The translations under genes were made by a program, and so were the position numbers. Positions 27,157 to 40,135 of a DNA stretch of 64,000 bases are shown in pieces. Source of the DNA: Skeletonema tropicum (lineage: Eukaryota; Bacillariophyta; Thalassiosirophyceae; Thalassiosirales; Thalassiosiraceae); assembly GCA_037178625.1 (NCBI GenBank), contig CM074131.1:682001-746000 (forward strand), in the 5' to 3' direction. The stretch's first letter is position 1; every line of letters begins with the position of its first letter. The notes beneath the pieces were generated by a model. The model made no database searches. It saw only the letters and a program-made list of their open reading frames with translations, and was not told the origin of the DNA.

Positions 27157-28131
27157 ATGAAGCTCCTATTCGTCACCGCCGCCGCCGTTATGGCTGTCTT
27201 CGCCGCTGCTCCAGGCGCCGTTGCCTCTGTAAGTAGAATTATTTGGTTGATATGTTGTTGTCCTCTTTTTGCCTTTGCTTCTGCGCTCCTGCAACGCTGA
27301 CCCCCCTCCTTTTCCTGTTGCCATCTCCTATCCACCATGCACATGCAGTCCTCTAGAGCTAGAGGAGTCGACACCTACGACTCTGAATCCTCTTCATCTT
27401 TCGACGAGTACCCCCAAGATTCTACCTTCTCTGCAGATGATAATGAGATGATGGACTTCCTCGAAAACCCTAACAACCCCAACTGCGATGGTATTGGACC
27501 TAACACTTGCGATAACCGTGTTGCGTGCGTATGGAGGTGTGCAACCAGGTCTTTTAGTGATAAAAGTCGTGGTTGCTGCAAATACAAAGCTGACCAACCC
27601 ACGCCCCGCCCTCCTACAAGCGGTGGCACTTCTTTCGATGATGGTCTACGTGCAGGACGCAGTGAGGCAAACAGGCTTTGGCGTGTAGCTGGAAATACCT
27701 GTTCCAATGCCTGGGGAGACTTCCAAAACAGCGTCAATCGCAGAATCCGTGATAAGGGGTGGAATAACAGCGGTAACTGGCGCACAAGAGCCTTCAATCA
27801 AGGTGCCAGAGCTGGTATGAACGAGGTGGTCACCCAGAAGGAGAAAGAATGCTTCCATGACTCTGCTGACGAGTGCGTTGACTTGGGAGATGAGGCAGCC
27901 CGTATCCTCGCCTACAAACATTGTGGCGGTTTTGGAACTTTATCCATCGGTGAACATTGGAGGAGAGAATGTCGTGCCGCTGCCATTGATCAATGCAGGG
28001 CACAAGTCCGCAATGAAGTCAGGAACGAATGTGGCAGCCCTAGTACTCAAGATCTCAGAAATCTTCAGAACAAGTGCAGGAATCAAGTTTTGACCATGAT
28101 CGGAGACCGGGACTATTTCGAGGCCTATTAG
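27157..28131 (+). CDS. Array copy 16: secreted 14-Cys protein
   Basis: Exons 27157-27228 and 27349-28131; 120-nt intron (GACCCCCCTCC form, one CTCC unit altered). Coding sequence intact. Confidence 0.87.
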
Positions 28132-28874
28132 ATGGATGGAGGATGGATGGTATACTTTGACCTGAATTAGATATGTTTGTCTTTGATACCGTTTACCTGA
28201 ACCCGAACTAACATATTATAGCCGATGCAGTTACAAGATCTACACGATAGAGAAGTTAAGTTTACCAGATATAGTAATATTATGTAATATGTACTTTCTT
28301 AAGAAATTGTTCACGCTTACTCTTATGAACCATTGAACTGTGCCAACACCAAGACCAAGAGAGAATGCATTGAGCTGTTTATCTACCATTTCAACTCGAT
28401 CAATCAGACAACATGGACATGAAAGATACAAATAATGACTTTACTCGATACTATCTATCATTATTCTTTGTGCAGCGAGCGTCACACCGCTAGAAATAAC
28501 TGCAACAAATACTTCCTCATCACTTTACTTGACAATGGAATGGTAAGTACATACGAAAGCTGAGAAAGCTGTGGAAGGAAGCAAGAACCGGACGGGAGTC
28601 TGAGCAGACACACGTCTGAATGAAAAAATAATGGACACGCACGCGACGCTCAACCAAGACCAACTCTCATCTCTCATCCAATCCGTGGCGCTATCCACTA
28701 TGATGTATTGGTACCTTGCTCGATCATCTTGCTTACCAACATGATGATCTTGCTTTCTATGGAGGTGACCAAATGTTTGCCTGGGTCCGCCGCTGCCTTG
28801 TGAGGTGCCATAAATTTTGCAAAGCAAAAAACACAACATCAAACAAAAACAACATAAGTACCAACAACTCAACA

Positions 28875-29850
28875 ATGAAGCTCCTATTCGTCACCGCCGC
28901 CGCCGTTATGGCTGTCTTCGCCGCTGCTCCAGGCGCCGTTGCCTCTGTAAGTAGAATTATTTGGTTGATATGTTGTTGTCCTCTTTTTGCCTTTGCTTCT
29001 GCGCTCCTGCAACGCTGACCCCTCCTCCTTTTCCTGTTGCCATCTCCTATCCACCATGCACATGCAGTCCTCTAGAGCTAGAGGAGTCGACACCTACGAC
29101 TCTGAATCCTCTTCATCTTTCGACGAGTACCCCCAAGATTCTACCTTCTCTGCAGATGATAATGAGATGATGGACTTCCTCGAAAACCCTAACAACCCCA
29201 ACTGCGATGGTATTGGACCTAACACTTGCGATAACCGTGTTGCGTGCGTATGGAGGTGTGCAACCAGGTCTTTTAGTGATAAAAGTCGTGGTTGCTGCAA
29301 ATACAAAGCTGACCAACCCACGCCCCGCCCTCCTACAAGCGGTGGCACTTCTTTCGATGATGGTCTACGTGCAGGACGCAGTGAGGCAAACAGGCTTTGG
29401 CGTGTAGCTGGAAATACCTGTTCCAATGCCTGGGGAGACTTCCAAAACAGCGTCAATCGCAGAATCCGTGATAAGGGGTGGAATAACAGCGGTAACTGGC
29501 GCACAAGAGCCTTCAATCAAGGTGCCAGAGCTGGTATGAACGAGGTGGTCACCCAGAAGGAGAAAGAATGCTTCCATGACTCTGCTGACGAGTGCGTTGA
29601 CTTGGGAGATGAGGCAGCCCGTATCCTCGCCTACAAACATTGTGGCGGTTTTGGAACTTTATCCATCGGTGAACATTGGAGGAGAGAATGTCGTGCCGCT
29701 GCCATTGATCAATGCAGGGCACAAGTCCGCAATGAAGTCAGGAACGAATGTGGCAGCCCTAGTACTCAAGATCTCAGAAATCTTCAGAACAAGTGCAGGA
29801 ATCAAGTTTTGACCATGATCGGAGACCGGGACTATTTCGAGGCCTATTAG
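28875..29850 (+). CDS. Array copy 17: secreted 14-Cys protein
   Basis: Exons 28875-28946 and 29068-29850; 121-nt intron. Intact, no distinguishing change. Confidence 0.88.
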
Positions 29851-30607
29851 ATGGATGGAGGATGGATGGTATACTTTGACCTGAATTAGATATGTTTGTC
29901 TTTGATACCGTTTACCTGAACCCGAACTAACATATTATAGCCGATGCAGTTACAAGATCTACACGATAGAGAAGTTAAGTTTACCAGATATAGTAATATT
30001 ATGTAATATGTACTTTCTTAAGAAATTGTTCACGCTTACTCTTATGAACCATTGAACTGTGCCAACACCAAGACCAAGAGAGAATGCATTGAGCTGTTTA
30101 TCTACCATTTCAACTCGATCAATCAGACAACATGGACATGAAAGATACAAATAATGACTTTACTCGATACTATCTATCATTATTCTTTGTGCAGCGAGCG
30201 TCACACCGCTAGAAATAACTGCAACAAATACTTCCTCATCACTTTACTTGACAATGGAATGGTAAGTACATACGAAAGCTGAGAAAGCTGTGGAAGGAAG
30301 CAAGAACCGGACGGGAGTCTGAGCAGACACACGTCTGAATGAAAAAATAATGGACACGCACGCGACGCTCAAACCAAGACCAACTCTCATCTCTCATCCA
30401 ATCCGTGGCGCTATCCCGTGGTACGCTATCCTCACTATGATTGCTATTGGACTGATCATCTTGCTTACCAACATGATGATCTTGCTTTCTATGGAGGTGA
30501 CCAAATGTTTGCCTGGGTCCGCCGCTGCCTTGTGAGGTGCCATAAATTTTGCAAAGCAAAAAAACACAACATCAAACAAAAACAACATAAGTACCAACAA
30601 CTCAACA

Positions 30608-31584
30608 ATGAAGCTCCTATTCGTCACCGCCGCCGCCGTTATGGCTGTCTTCGCCGCTGCTCCAGGCGCCGTTGCCTCTGTAAGTAGAATTATTTGGTTG
30701 ATATGTTGTTGTCCTCTTTTTGCCTTTGCTTCTGCGCTCCTGCAACGCTGACCCTCCTCCTTTTCCTGTTGCCATCTCCTATCCACCATGCACATGCAGT
30801 CCTCTAGAGCTAGAGGAGTCGACACCTACGACTCTGAATCCTCTTCATCTTTCGACGAGTACCCCCAAGATTCTACCTTCTCTGCAGATGATAATGAGAT
30901 GATGGACTTCCTCGAAAACCCTAACAACCCCAACTGCGATGGTATTGGACCTAACACTTGCGATAACCGTGTTGCGTGCGTATGGAGGTGTGCAACCAGG
31001 TCTTTTAGTGATAAAAGTCGTGGTTGCTGCAAATACAAAGCTGACCAACCCACGCCCCGCCCTCCTACAAGCGGTGGCACTTCTTTCGATGATGGTCTAC
31101 GTGCAGGACGCAGTGAGGCAAACAGGCTTTGGCGTGTAGCTGGAAATACCTGTTCCAATGCCTGGGGAGACTTCCAAAACAGCGTCAATCGCAGAATCCG
31201 TGATAAGGGGTGGAATAACAGCGGTAACTGGCGCACAAGAGCCTTCAATCAAGGTGCCAGAGCTGGTATGAACGAGGTGGTCACCCAGAAGGAGAAAGAA
31301 TGCTTCCATGACTCTGCTGACGAGTGCGTTGACTTGGGAGAATGAGGCAGCCCGTATCCTCGCCTACAAACATTGTGGCGGTTTTGGAACTTTATCCATC
31401 GGTGAACATTGGAGGAGAGAATGTCGTGCCGGCTGCCATTGATCAATGCAGGGCACAAGTCCGCAATGAAGTCAGGAACGAATGTGGCAGCCCTAGTACT
31501 CAAGATCTCAGAAATCTTCAGAACAAGTGCAGGAATCAAGTTTTGACCATGATCGGAGACCGGGACTATTTCGAGGCCTATTAG
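30608..31584 (+). pseudogene. Array copy 18: two single-base insertions, altered promoter
   Basis: Exons 30608-30679 and 30800-31584; 120-nt intron. An extra A at about 31341 ends the frame at a TGA (31343-31345), and a second insertion (GCCGGCTG, 31430-31432) follows. The region at about 30417-30454, upstream of the start, differs from other copies and looks like a local rearrangement of the GGCGCTATCC segment. This is the last copy with left-block spellings. Confidence 0.72.
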
Positions 31585-32332
31585 ATGGATGAGAGGATGG
31601 ATGGTATACTTTGACCTGAATTAGATATGTTTGTCTTTGATACCGTTTACCTGAACCCGAACTAACATATTATAGCCGATGCAGTTACAAGATCTACACG
31701 ATAGAGAAGTTAAGTTTACCAGATATAGTAATATTATGTAATATGTACTTTCTTAAGAAATTTGTTCACGCTTACTCTTATGAACCATTGAACTGTGCCA
31801 ACACCAAGACCAAGAGAGAATGCATTGAGCTGTTTATCTACCATTTCAACTCGATCAATCAGACAACATGGACATGAAAGATACAAATAATGACTTTACT
31901 CGATACTATCTATCATTATTCTTTGTGCAGCGAGCGTCACACCGCTAGAAATAACTGCAACAAATACTTCCTCATCACTTTACTTGACAATGGAATGGTA
32001 AGTACATACGAAAGCTGAGAAAGCTGTGGAAGGAAGCAAGAACCGGGCGGGAGTCTGAGCAGACACACGTCTGAATGAAAAAATAATGGACACGCACGCG
32101 ACGCTCAACCAAGACCAACTCTCATCTCTCATCCAATCCGTGGCGCTTATCCACTATGATGTATTGGTACCTTGCTCGATCCATCTTGCTTACCAACATG
32201 ATGATCTTGCTTTCTATGGAGGTGACCAAATGTTTGCCTGGGTCCGCCGCTGCCTTGTGAGGTGCCATAAATTTTGCAAAGCAAAAAAACACAACATCAA
32301 ACAAAAACAACATAAGTACCAACAACTCAACA

Positions 32333-33311
32333 ATGAAGCTCCTATTCGTCACCGCCGCCGCCGTTATGGCTGTCTTCGCCGCTTGCTCCAGGCGCCGTTG
32401 CCTCTGTAAGTAAAATTATTTGGTTGATATGTTGTTGTCCTCTTTTTGCCTTTGCTTCTGCGCTCCTGCAACGCTGACCCCTCCTCCTTTTCCTGGTTGC
32501 CATCTCCTATCCACCATGCACATGCAGTCCTCTAGAGCTAGAGGAGTCGACACCTACGAACTCTGAATCCTCTTCATCTTTCGACGAGTACCCCCAAGAT
32601 TCTACCTTCTCTGCAGATGATAATGAGATGATGGACTTCCTCGAAAACCCTAACAACCCCAACTGCGATGGTATTGGACCTAACACTTGCGATAACCGTG
32701 TTGCGTGCGTATGGAGGTGTGCAACCAGGTCTTTTAGTGATAAAATTCGTGGTTGCTGCAAATACAAAGCTGACCAACCCACGCCCCGCCCTCCTACAAG
32801 CGGTGGCACTTCTTTCGATGATGGTCTACGTGCAGGACGCAGTGAGGCAAACAGGCTTTGGCGTGTAGCTGGAAATACCTGTTCCAATGCCTGGGGAGAC
32901 TTCCAAAACAGCGTCAATCGCAGAATCCGTGATAAGGGGTGGAATAACAGCGGTAACTGGCGCACAAGAGCCTTCAATCAAGGTGCCAGAGCTGGTATGA
33001 ACGAGGTGGTCATCCAGAAGGAGAAAGAATGCTTCCATGACTCTGCTGACGAGTGCGTCGACTTGGGAGATGAGGCAGCCCGTATCCTCGCCTACAAACA
33101 TTGTGGCGGTTTTGGAACTTTATCCATCGGTGAACATTGGAGGAGAGAATGTCGTGCCGCTGCCATTGATCAATGCAGGGCACAAGTCCGCAATGAAGTC
33201 AGGAACGAATGTGGCAGCCCTAGTACTCAAGATCTCAGAAATCTTCAGAACAAGTGCAGGAATCAAGTTTTGACCATGATCGGAGACCGGGACTATTTCG
33301 AGGCCTATTAG
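32333..33311 (+). pseudogene. Array copy 19: insertions in both exons, first right-block copy
   Basis: Exons 32333-32405 (73 nt) and 32528-33311. An extra T in the signal-peptide exon (32383-32384) and an extra A in exon 2 (32559-32560) disrupt the N-terminus. From residue 58 onward the frame is open to 33311. Substitutions relative to copy 1 include S97I, T186I and a synonymous GTT-to-GTC at V201. It begins the right-hand block. Confidence 0.72.
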
Positions 33312-34030
33312 ATGGATGGAGGATGGATGGTATACTTTGACCTGAATTAGATATGTTTGTCTTTGATACCGTTTACCTGAACCCGAACTAACATATTATA
33401 GCCGATGCAGTTACAAGATCTACACGATAGAGAAGTTAAGTTTACCAGATATAGTAATATTATGTAATATGTACTTCTTAAGAAATTGTTCACGCTTACT
33501 CTTATGAACCATTGAACTGTGCCAACACCAAGACCAAGAGAGAATGCATTGAGCTGTTTATCTACCATTTCAACTCGATCAATCAGACAAAATGGACATG
33601 AAAGATACAAATAATGACTTTACTCGATACTATCTATCATTATTCTTTGTGCAGCGAGCGTCACACCGCTAGAAATAACTGCAACAAATACTTCCTCATC
33701 ACTTTACTTGACAATGGAATGGTAAGTACATACGAAAGCTGAGAAAGCTGTGGAAGGAAGCAAGAACCGGGCGGGAGTCTGAGCAGACACACGTCTGAAT
33801 GAAAAAATAATGGACACGCACGCGACGCTCAACCAAGACCAACTCTCAGCATCAATCCGTGGCGCTATCCACTATGATGTATTGGTACCTTGCTCGATCA
33901 TCTTGCTAATTTCTATGGAGGTGACCAAATGTTTGCCTGGGTCCGCCGCTGCCTTGTGAGGTGCCATAAATTTTGCAAAGCAAAAAACACAACATCAAAC
34001 AAAAACAACATAAGTACCAACAACTCAACA

Positions 34031-35005
34031 ATGAAGCTCCTATTCGTCACCGCCGCCGCCGTTATGGCTGTCTTCGCCGCTGCTCCAGGCGCCGTTGCCT
34101 CTGTAAGTAGAATTATTTGGTTGATATGTTGTTGTCCTCTTTTGCCTTTGCTTCTGCGCTCCTGCAACGCTGACCCCTCCTCCTTTTCCTGTTGCCATCT
34201 CCTATCCACCATGCACATGCAGTCCTCTAGAGCTAGAGGAGTCGACACCTACGACTCTGAATCCTCTTCATCTTTCGACGAGTACCCCAAGATTCTACCT
34301 TCTCTGCAGATGATAATGAGATGATGGACTTCCTCGAAAACCCTAACAACCCCAACTGCGATGGTATTGGACCTAACACTTGCGATAACCGTGTTGCGTG
34401 CGTATGGAGGTGTGCAACCAGGTCTTTTAGTGATAAAAGTCGTGGTTGCTGCAAATACAAAGCTGACCAACCCACGCCCCGCCCTCCTACAAGCGGTGGC
34501 ACTTCTTTCGATGATGGTCTACGTGCAGGACGCAGTGAGGCAAACAGGCTTTGGCGTGTAGCTGGAAATACCTGTTCCAATGCCTGGGGAGACTTCCAAA
34601 ACAGCGTCAATCGCAGAATCCGTGATAAGGGGTGGAATAACAGCGGTAACTGGCGCACAAGAGCCTTCAATCAAGGTGCCAGAGCTGGTATGAACGAGGT
34701 GGTCATCCCAGAAGGAGAAAGAATGCTTCCATGACTCTGCTGACGAGTGCGTCGACTTGGGAGATGAGGCAGCCCGTATCCTCGCCTACAAACATTGTGG
34801 CGGTTTTGGAACTTTATCCATCGGTGAACATTGGAGGAGAGAATGTCGTGCCGCTGCCATTGATCAATGCAGGGCACAAGTCCGCAATGAAGTCAGGAAC
34901 GAATGTGGCAGCCCTAGTACTCAAGATCTCAGAAATCTTCAGAACAAGTGCAGGAATCAAGTTTTGACCATGATCGGAGACCGGGACTATTTCGAGGCCT
35001 ATTAG
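34031..35005 (+). pseudogene. Array copy 20: compensating deletion and insertion
   Basis: Exons 34031-34102 and 34223-35005; 120-nt intron (T run one shorter). The C5 run at 34285 is C4 (-1), and ATCCAG near 34707 is ATCCCAG (+1). Exon 2 keeps its length, but about 420 nt between are out of frame. It shares ATC at codon 186 with copy 19, and a shortened upstream segment resembling copy 26. Confidence 0.72.
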
Positions 35006-35723
35006 ATGGATGGAGGATGGATGGTATACTTTGACCTGAATTAGATATGTTTGTCTTTGATACCGTTTACCTGAACCCGAACTAACATATTATAGCCGAT
35101 GCAGTTACAAGATCTACACGATAGAGAAGTTAAGTTTACCAGATATAGTAATATTATGTAATATGTACTTCTTAAGAAATTGTTCACGCTTACTCTTATG
35201 AACCATTGAACTGTGCCAACACCAACACCAAGAGAGAATGCATTGAGCTGTTTATCTACCATTTCAACTCGATCAATCAGACAACATGGACATGAAAGAT
35301 ACAAATAATGACTTTACTCGATACTATCTATCATTATTCTTTGTGCAGCGAGCGTCACACCGCTAGAAATAACTGCAACAAATACTTCCTCATCACTTTA
35401 CTTGACAATGGAATGGTAAGTACATACGAAAGCTGAGAAAGCTGTGGAAGGAAGCAAGAACCGGGCGGGAGTCTGAGCAGACACACGTCTGAATGAAAAA
35501 ATAATGGACACGCACGCGACGCTCAACCAAGACCAACTCTCATCTCATCAATCCGTGGCGCTATCCACTATGATGTATTGGTACCTTGCTCGATCATCTT
35601 GCTTTCTATGGAGGTGACCAAATGTTTGCCTGGGTCCGCCGCTGCCTTGTGAGGTGCCATAAATTTTGCAAAGCAAAAAACACAACATCAAACAAAAACA
35701 ACATAAGTACCAACAACTCAACA

Positions 35724-36699
35724 ATGAAGCTCCTATTCGTCACCGCCGCCGCCGTTATGGCTGTCTTCGCCGCTGCTCCAGGCGCCGTTGCCTCTGTAAG
35801 TAAAATTATTTGGTTGATATGTTGTTGTCCTCTTTTTGCCTTTGCTTCTGCGCTCCTGCAACGCTGACCCCTCCTCCTTTTCCTGTTGCCATCTCCTATC
35901 CACCATGCACATGCAGTCCTCTAGAGCTAGAGGAGTCGACACCTACGACTCTGAATCCTCTTCATCTTTCGACGAGTACCCCCAAGATTCTACCTTCTCT
36001 GCAGATGATAATGAGATGATGGACTTCCTCGAAAACCCTAACAACCCCAACTGCGATGGTATTGGACCTAACACTTGCGATAACCGTGTTGCGTGCGTAT
36101 GGAGGTGTGCAACCAGGTCTTTTAGTGATAAAAGTCGTGGTTGCTGCAAATACAAAGCTGACCAACCCACGCCCCGCCCTCCTACAAGCGGTGGCACTTC
36201 TTTCGATGATGGTCTACGTGCAGGACGCAGTGAGGCAAACAGGCTTTGGCGTGTAGCTGGAAATACCTGTTCCAATGCCTGGGGAGACTTCCAAAACAGC
36301 GTCAATCGCAGAATCCGTGATAAGGGGTGGAATAACAGCGGTAACTGGCGCACAAGAGCCTTCAATCAAGGTGCCAGAGCTGGTATGAACGAGGTGGTCA
36401 CCCAGAAGGAGAAAGAATGCTTCCATGACTCTGCTGACGAGTGCGTCGACTTGGGAGATGAGGCAGCCCGTATCCTCGCCTACAAACATTGTGGCGGTTT
36501 TGGAACTTTATCCATCGGTGAACATTGGAGGAGAGAATGTCGTGCCGCTGCCATTGATCAATGCAGGGCACAAGTCCGCAATGAAGTCAGGAACGAATGT
36601 GGCAGCCCTAGTACTCAAGATCTCAGAAATCTTCAGAACAAGTGCAGGAATCAAGTTTTGACCATGATCGGAGACCGGGACTATTTCGAGGCCTATTAG
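35724..36699 (+). CDS. Array copy 21: secreted 14-Cys protein, right-block type
   Basis: Exons 35724-35795 and 35917-36699; 121-nt intron starting GTAAGTAAAATT. Protein as copy 1. About 21 nt are missing upstream, between two ATCTTGCTT direct repeats (about 35595-35605), the footprint of a slippage or recombination deletion. Confidence 0.88.
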
Positions 36700-37442
36700 A
36701 TGGATGGAGGATGGATGGTATACTTTGACCTGAATTAGATATGTTTGTCTTTGATACCGTTTACCTGAACCCGAACTAACATATTATAGCCGATGCAGTT
36801 ACAAGATCTACACGATAGAGAAGTTAAGTTTACCAGATATAGTAATATTATGTAATATGTACTTTCTTAAGAAATTGTTCACGCTTACTCTTATGAACCA
36901 TTGAACTGTGCCAACACCAAGACCAAGAGAGAATGCATTGAGCTGTTTATCTACCATTTCAACTCGATCAATCAGACAACATGGACATGAAAGATACAAA
37001 TAATGACTTTACTCGATACTATCTATCATTATTCTTTGTGCAGCGAGCGTCACACCGCTAGAAATAACTGCAACAAATACTTCCTCATCACTTTACTTGA
37101 CAATGGAATGGTAAGTACATACGAAAGCTGAGAAAGCTGTGGAAGGAAGCAAGAACCGGGCGGGAGTCTGAGCAGACACACGTCTGAATGAAAAAATAAT
37201 GGACACGCACGCGACGCTCAACCAAGACCAACTCTCATCTCTCATCCAATCCGTGGCGCTATCCACTATGATGTATTGGTACCTTGCTCGATCATCTTGC
37301 TTACCAACATGATGATCTTGCTTTCTATGGAGGTGACCAAATGTTTGCCTGGGTCCGCCGCTGCCTTGTGAGGTGCCATAAATTTTGCAAAGCAAAAAAC
37401 ACAACATCAAACAAAAACAACATAAGTACCAACAACTCAACA

Positions 37443-38418
37443 ATGAAGCTCCTATTCGTCACCGCCGCCGCCGTTATGGCTGTCTTCGCCGCTGCTCCAG
37501 GCGCCGTTGCCTCTGTAAGTAAAATTATTTGGTTGATATGTTGTTGTCCTCTTTTTGCCTTTGCTTCTGCGCTCCTGCAACGCTGACCCCTCCTCCTTTT
37601 CCTGTTGCCATCTCCTATCCACCATGCACATGCAGTCCTCTAGAGCTAGAGGAGTCGACACCTACGACTCTGAATCCTCTTCATCTTTCGACGAGTACCC
37701 CCAAGATTCTACCTTCTCTGCAGATGATAATGAGATGATGGACTTCCTCGAAAACCCTAACAACCCCAACTGCGATGGTATTGGACCTAACACTTGCGAT
37801 AACCGTGTTGCGTGCGTATGGAGGTGTGCAACCAGGTCTTTTAGTGATAAAAGTCGTGGTTGCTGCAAATACAAAGCTGACCAACCCACGCCCCGCCCTC
37901 CTACAAGCGGTGGCACTTCTTTCGATGATGGTCTACGTGCAGGACGCAGTGAGGCAAACAGGCTTTGGCGTGTAGCTGGAAATACCTGTTCCAATGCCTG
38001 GGGAGACTTCCAAAACAGCGTCAATCGCAGAATCCGTGATAAGGGGTGGAATAACAGCGGTAACTGGCGCACAAGAGCCTTCAATCAAGGTGCCAGAGCT
38101 GGTATGAACGAGGTGGTCACCCAGAAGGAGAAAGAATGCTTCCATGACTCTGCTGACGAGTGCGTCGACTTGGGAGATGAGGCAGCCCGTATCCTCGCCT
38201 ACAAACATTGTGGCGGTTTTGGAACTTTATCCATCGGTGAACATTGGAGGAGAGAATGTCGTGCCGCTGCCATTGATCAATGCAGGGCACAAGTCCGCAA
38301 TGAAGTCAGGAACGAATGTGGCAGCCCTAGTACTCAAGATCTCAGAAATCTTCAGAACAAGTGCAGGAATCAAGTTTTGACCATGATCGGAGACCGGGAC
38401 TATTTCGAGGCCTATTAG
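37443..38418 (+). CDS. Array copy 22: secreted 14-Cys protein, right-block type
   Basis: Exons 37443-37514 and 37636-38418; 121-nt intron with the GTAAGTAAAATT donor region. Intact. Confidence 0.88.
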
Positions 38419-39161
38419 ATGGATGGAGGATGGATGGTATACTTTGACCTGAATTAGATATGTTTGTCTTTGATACCGTTTACCTGAACCCGAACTAACA
38501 TATTATAGCCGATGCAGTTACAAGATCTACACGATAGAGAAGTTAAGTTTACCAGATATAGTAATATTATGTAATATGTACTTTCTTAAGAAATTGTTCA
38601 CGCTTACTCTTATGAACCATTGAACTGTGCCAACACCAAGACCAAGAGAGAATGCATTGAGCTGTTTATCTACCATTTCAACTCGATCAATCAGACAACA
38701 TGGACATGAAAGATACAAATAATGACTTTACTCGATACTATCTATCATTATTCTTTGTGCAGCGAGCGTCACACCGCTAGAAATAACTGCAACAAATACT
38801 TCCTCATCACTTTACTTGACAATGGAATGGTAAGTACATACGAAAGCTGAGAAAGCTGTGGAAGGAAGCAAGAACCGGGCGGGAGTCTGAGCAGACACAC
38901 GTCTGAATGAAAAAATAATGGACACGCACGCGACGCTCAACCAAGACCAACTCTCATCTCTCATCCAATCCGTGGCGCTATCCACTATGATGTATTGGTA
39001 CTTTGCTCGATCATCTTGCTTACCAACATGATGATCTTGCTTTCTATGGAGGTGACCAAATGTTTGCCTGGGTCCGCCGCTGCCTTGTGAGGTGCCATAA
39101 ATTTTGCAAAGCAAAAAACACAACATCAAACAAAAACAACATAAGTACCAACAACTCAACA

Positions 39162-40135
39162 ATGAAGCTCCTATTCGTCACCGCCGCCGCCGTTATGGCT
39201 GTCTTCGCCGCTGCTCCAGGCGCCGTTGCCTCTGTAAGTAAATTATTTGGTTGATATGTTGTTGTCCTCTTTTTGCCTTTGCTTCTGCGCTCCTGCAACG
39301 CTGACCCCTCCTCCTTTTCCTGTTGCCATCTCCTATCCACCATGCACATGCAGTCCTCTAGAGCTAGAGGAGTCGACACCTACGACTCTGAATCCTCTTC
39401 ATCTTTCGACGAGTACCCCCAAGATTCTACCTTCTCTGCAGATGATAATGAGATGATGGACTTCCTCGAAAACCCTAACAACCCCAACTGCGATGGTATT
39501 GGACCTAACACTTGCGATAACCGTGTTGCGTGCGTATGGAGGTGTGCAACCAGGTCTTTTAGTGATAAAGTCGTGGTTGCTGCAAATACAAAGCTGACCA
39601 ACCCACGCCCCGCCCTCCTACAAGCGGTGGCACTTCTTTCGATGATGGTCTACGTGCAGGACGCAGTGAGGCAAACAGGCTTTGGCGTGTAGCTGGAAAT
39701 ACCTGTTCCAATGCCTGGGGAGACTTCCAAAACAGCGTCAATCGCAGAATCCGTGATAAGGGGTGGAATAACAGCGGTAACTGGCGCACAAGAGCCTTCA
39801 ATCAAGGTGCCAGAGCTGGTATGAACGAGGTGGTCACCCAGAAGGAGAAAGAATGCTTCCATGACTCTGCTGACGAGTGCGTCGACTTGGGAGATGAGGC
39901 AGCCCGTATCCTCGCCTACAAACATTGTGGCGGTTTTGGAACTTTATCCATCGGTGAACATTGGAGGAGAGAATGTCGTGCCGCTGCCATTGATCAATGC
40001 AGGGCACAAGTCCGCAATGAAGTCAGGAACGAATGTGGCAGCCCTAGTACTCAAGATCTCAGAAATCTTCAGAACAAGTGCAGGAATCAAGTTTTGACCA
40101 TGATCGGAGACCGGGACTATTTCGAGGCCTATTAG
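39162..40135 (+). pseudogene. Array copy 23: one-base deletion in exon 2
   Basis: Exons 39162-39233 and 39354-40135; 120-nt intron (GTAAGTAAATT). GATAAAAGTC is GATAAAGTC near 39566, shifting the frame after S-D-K, with a stop at 39692. The 3' remainder is open to 40135. The following spacer shares ACAAAATGG (near 40414) with the spacer after copy 19. Confidence 0.75.
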
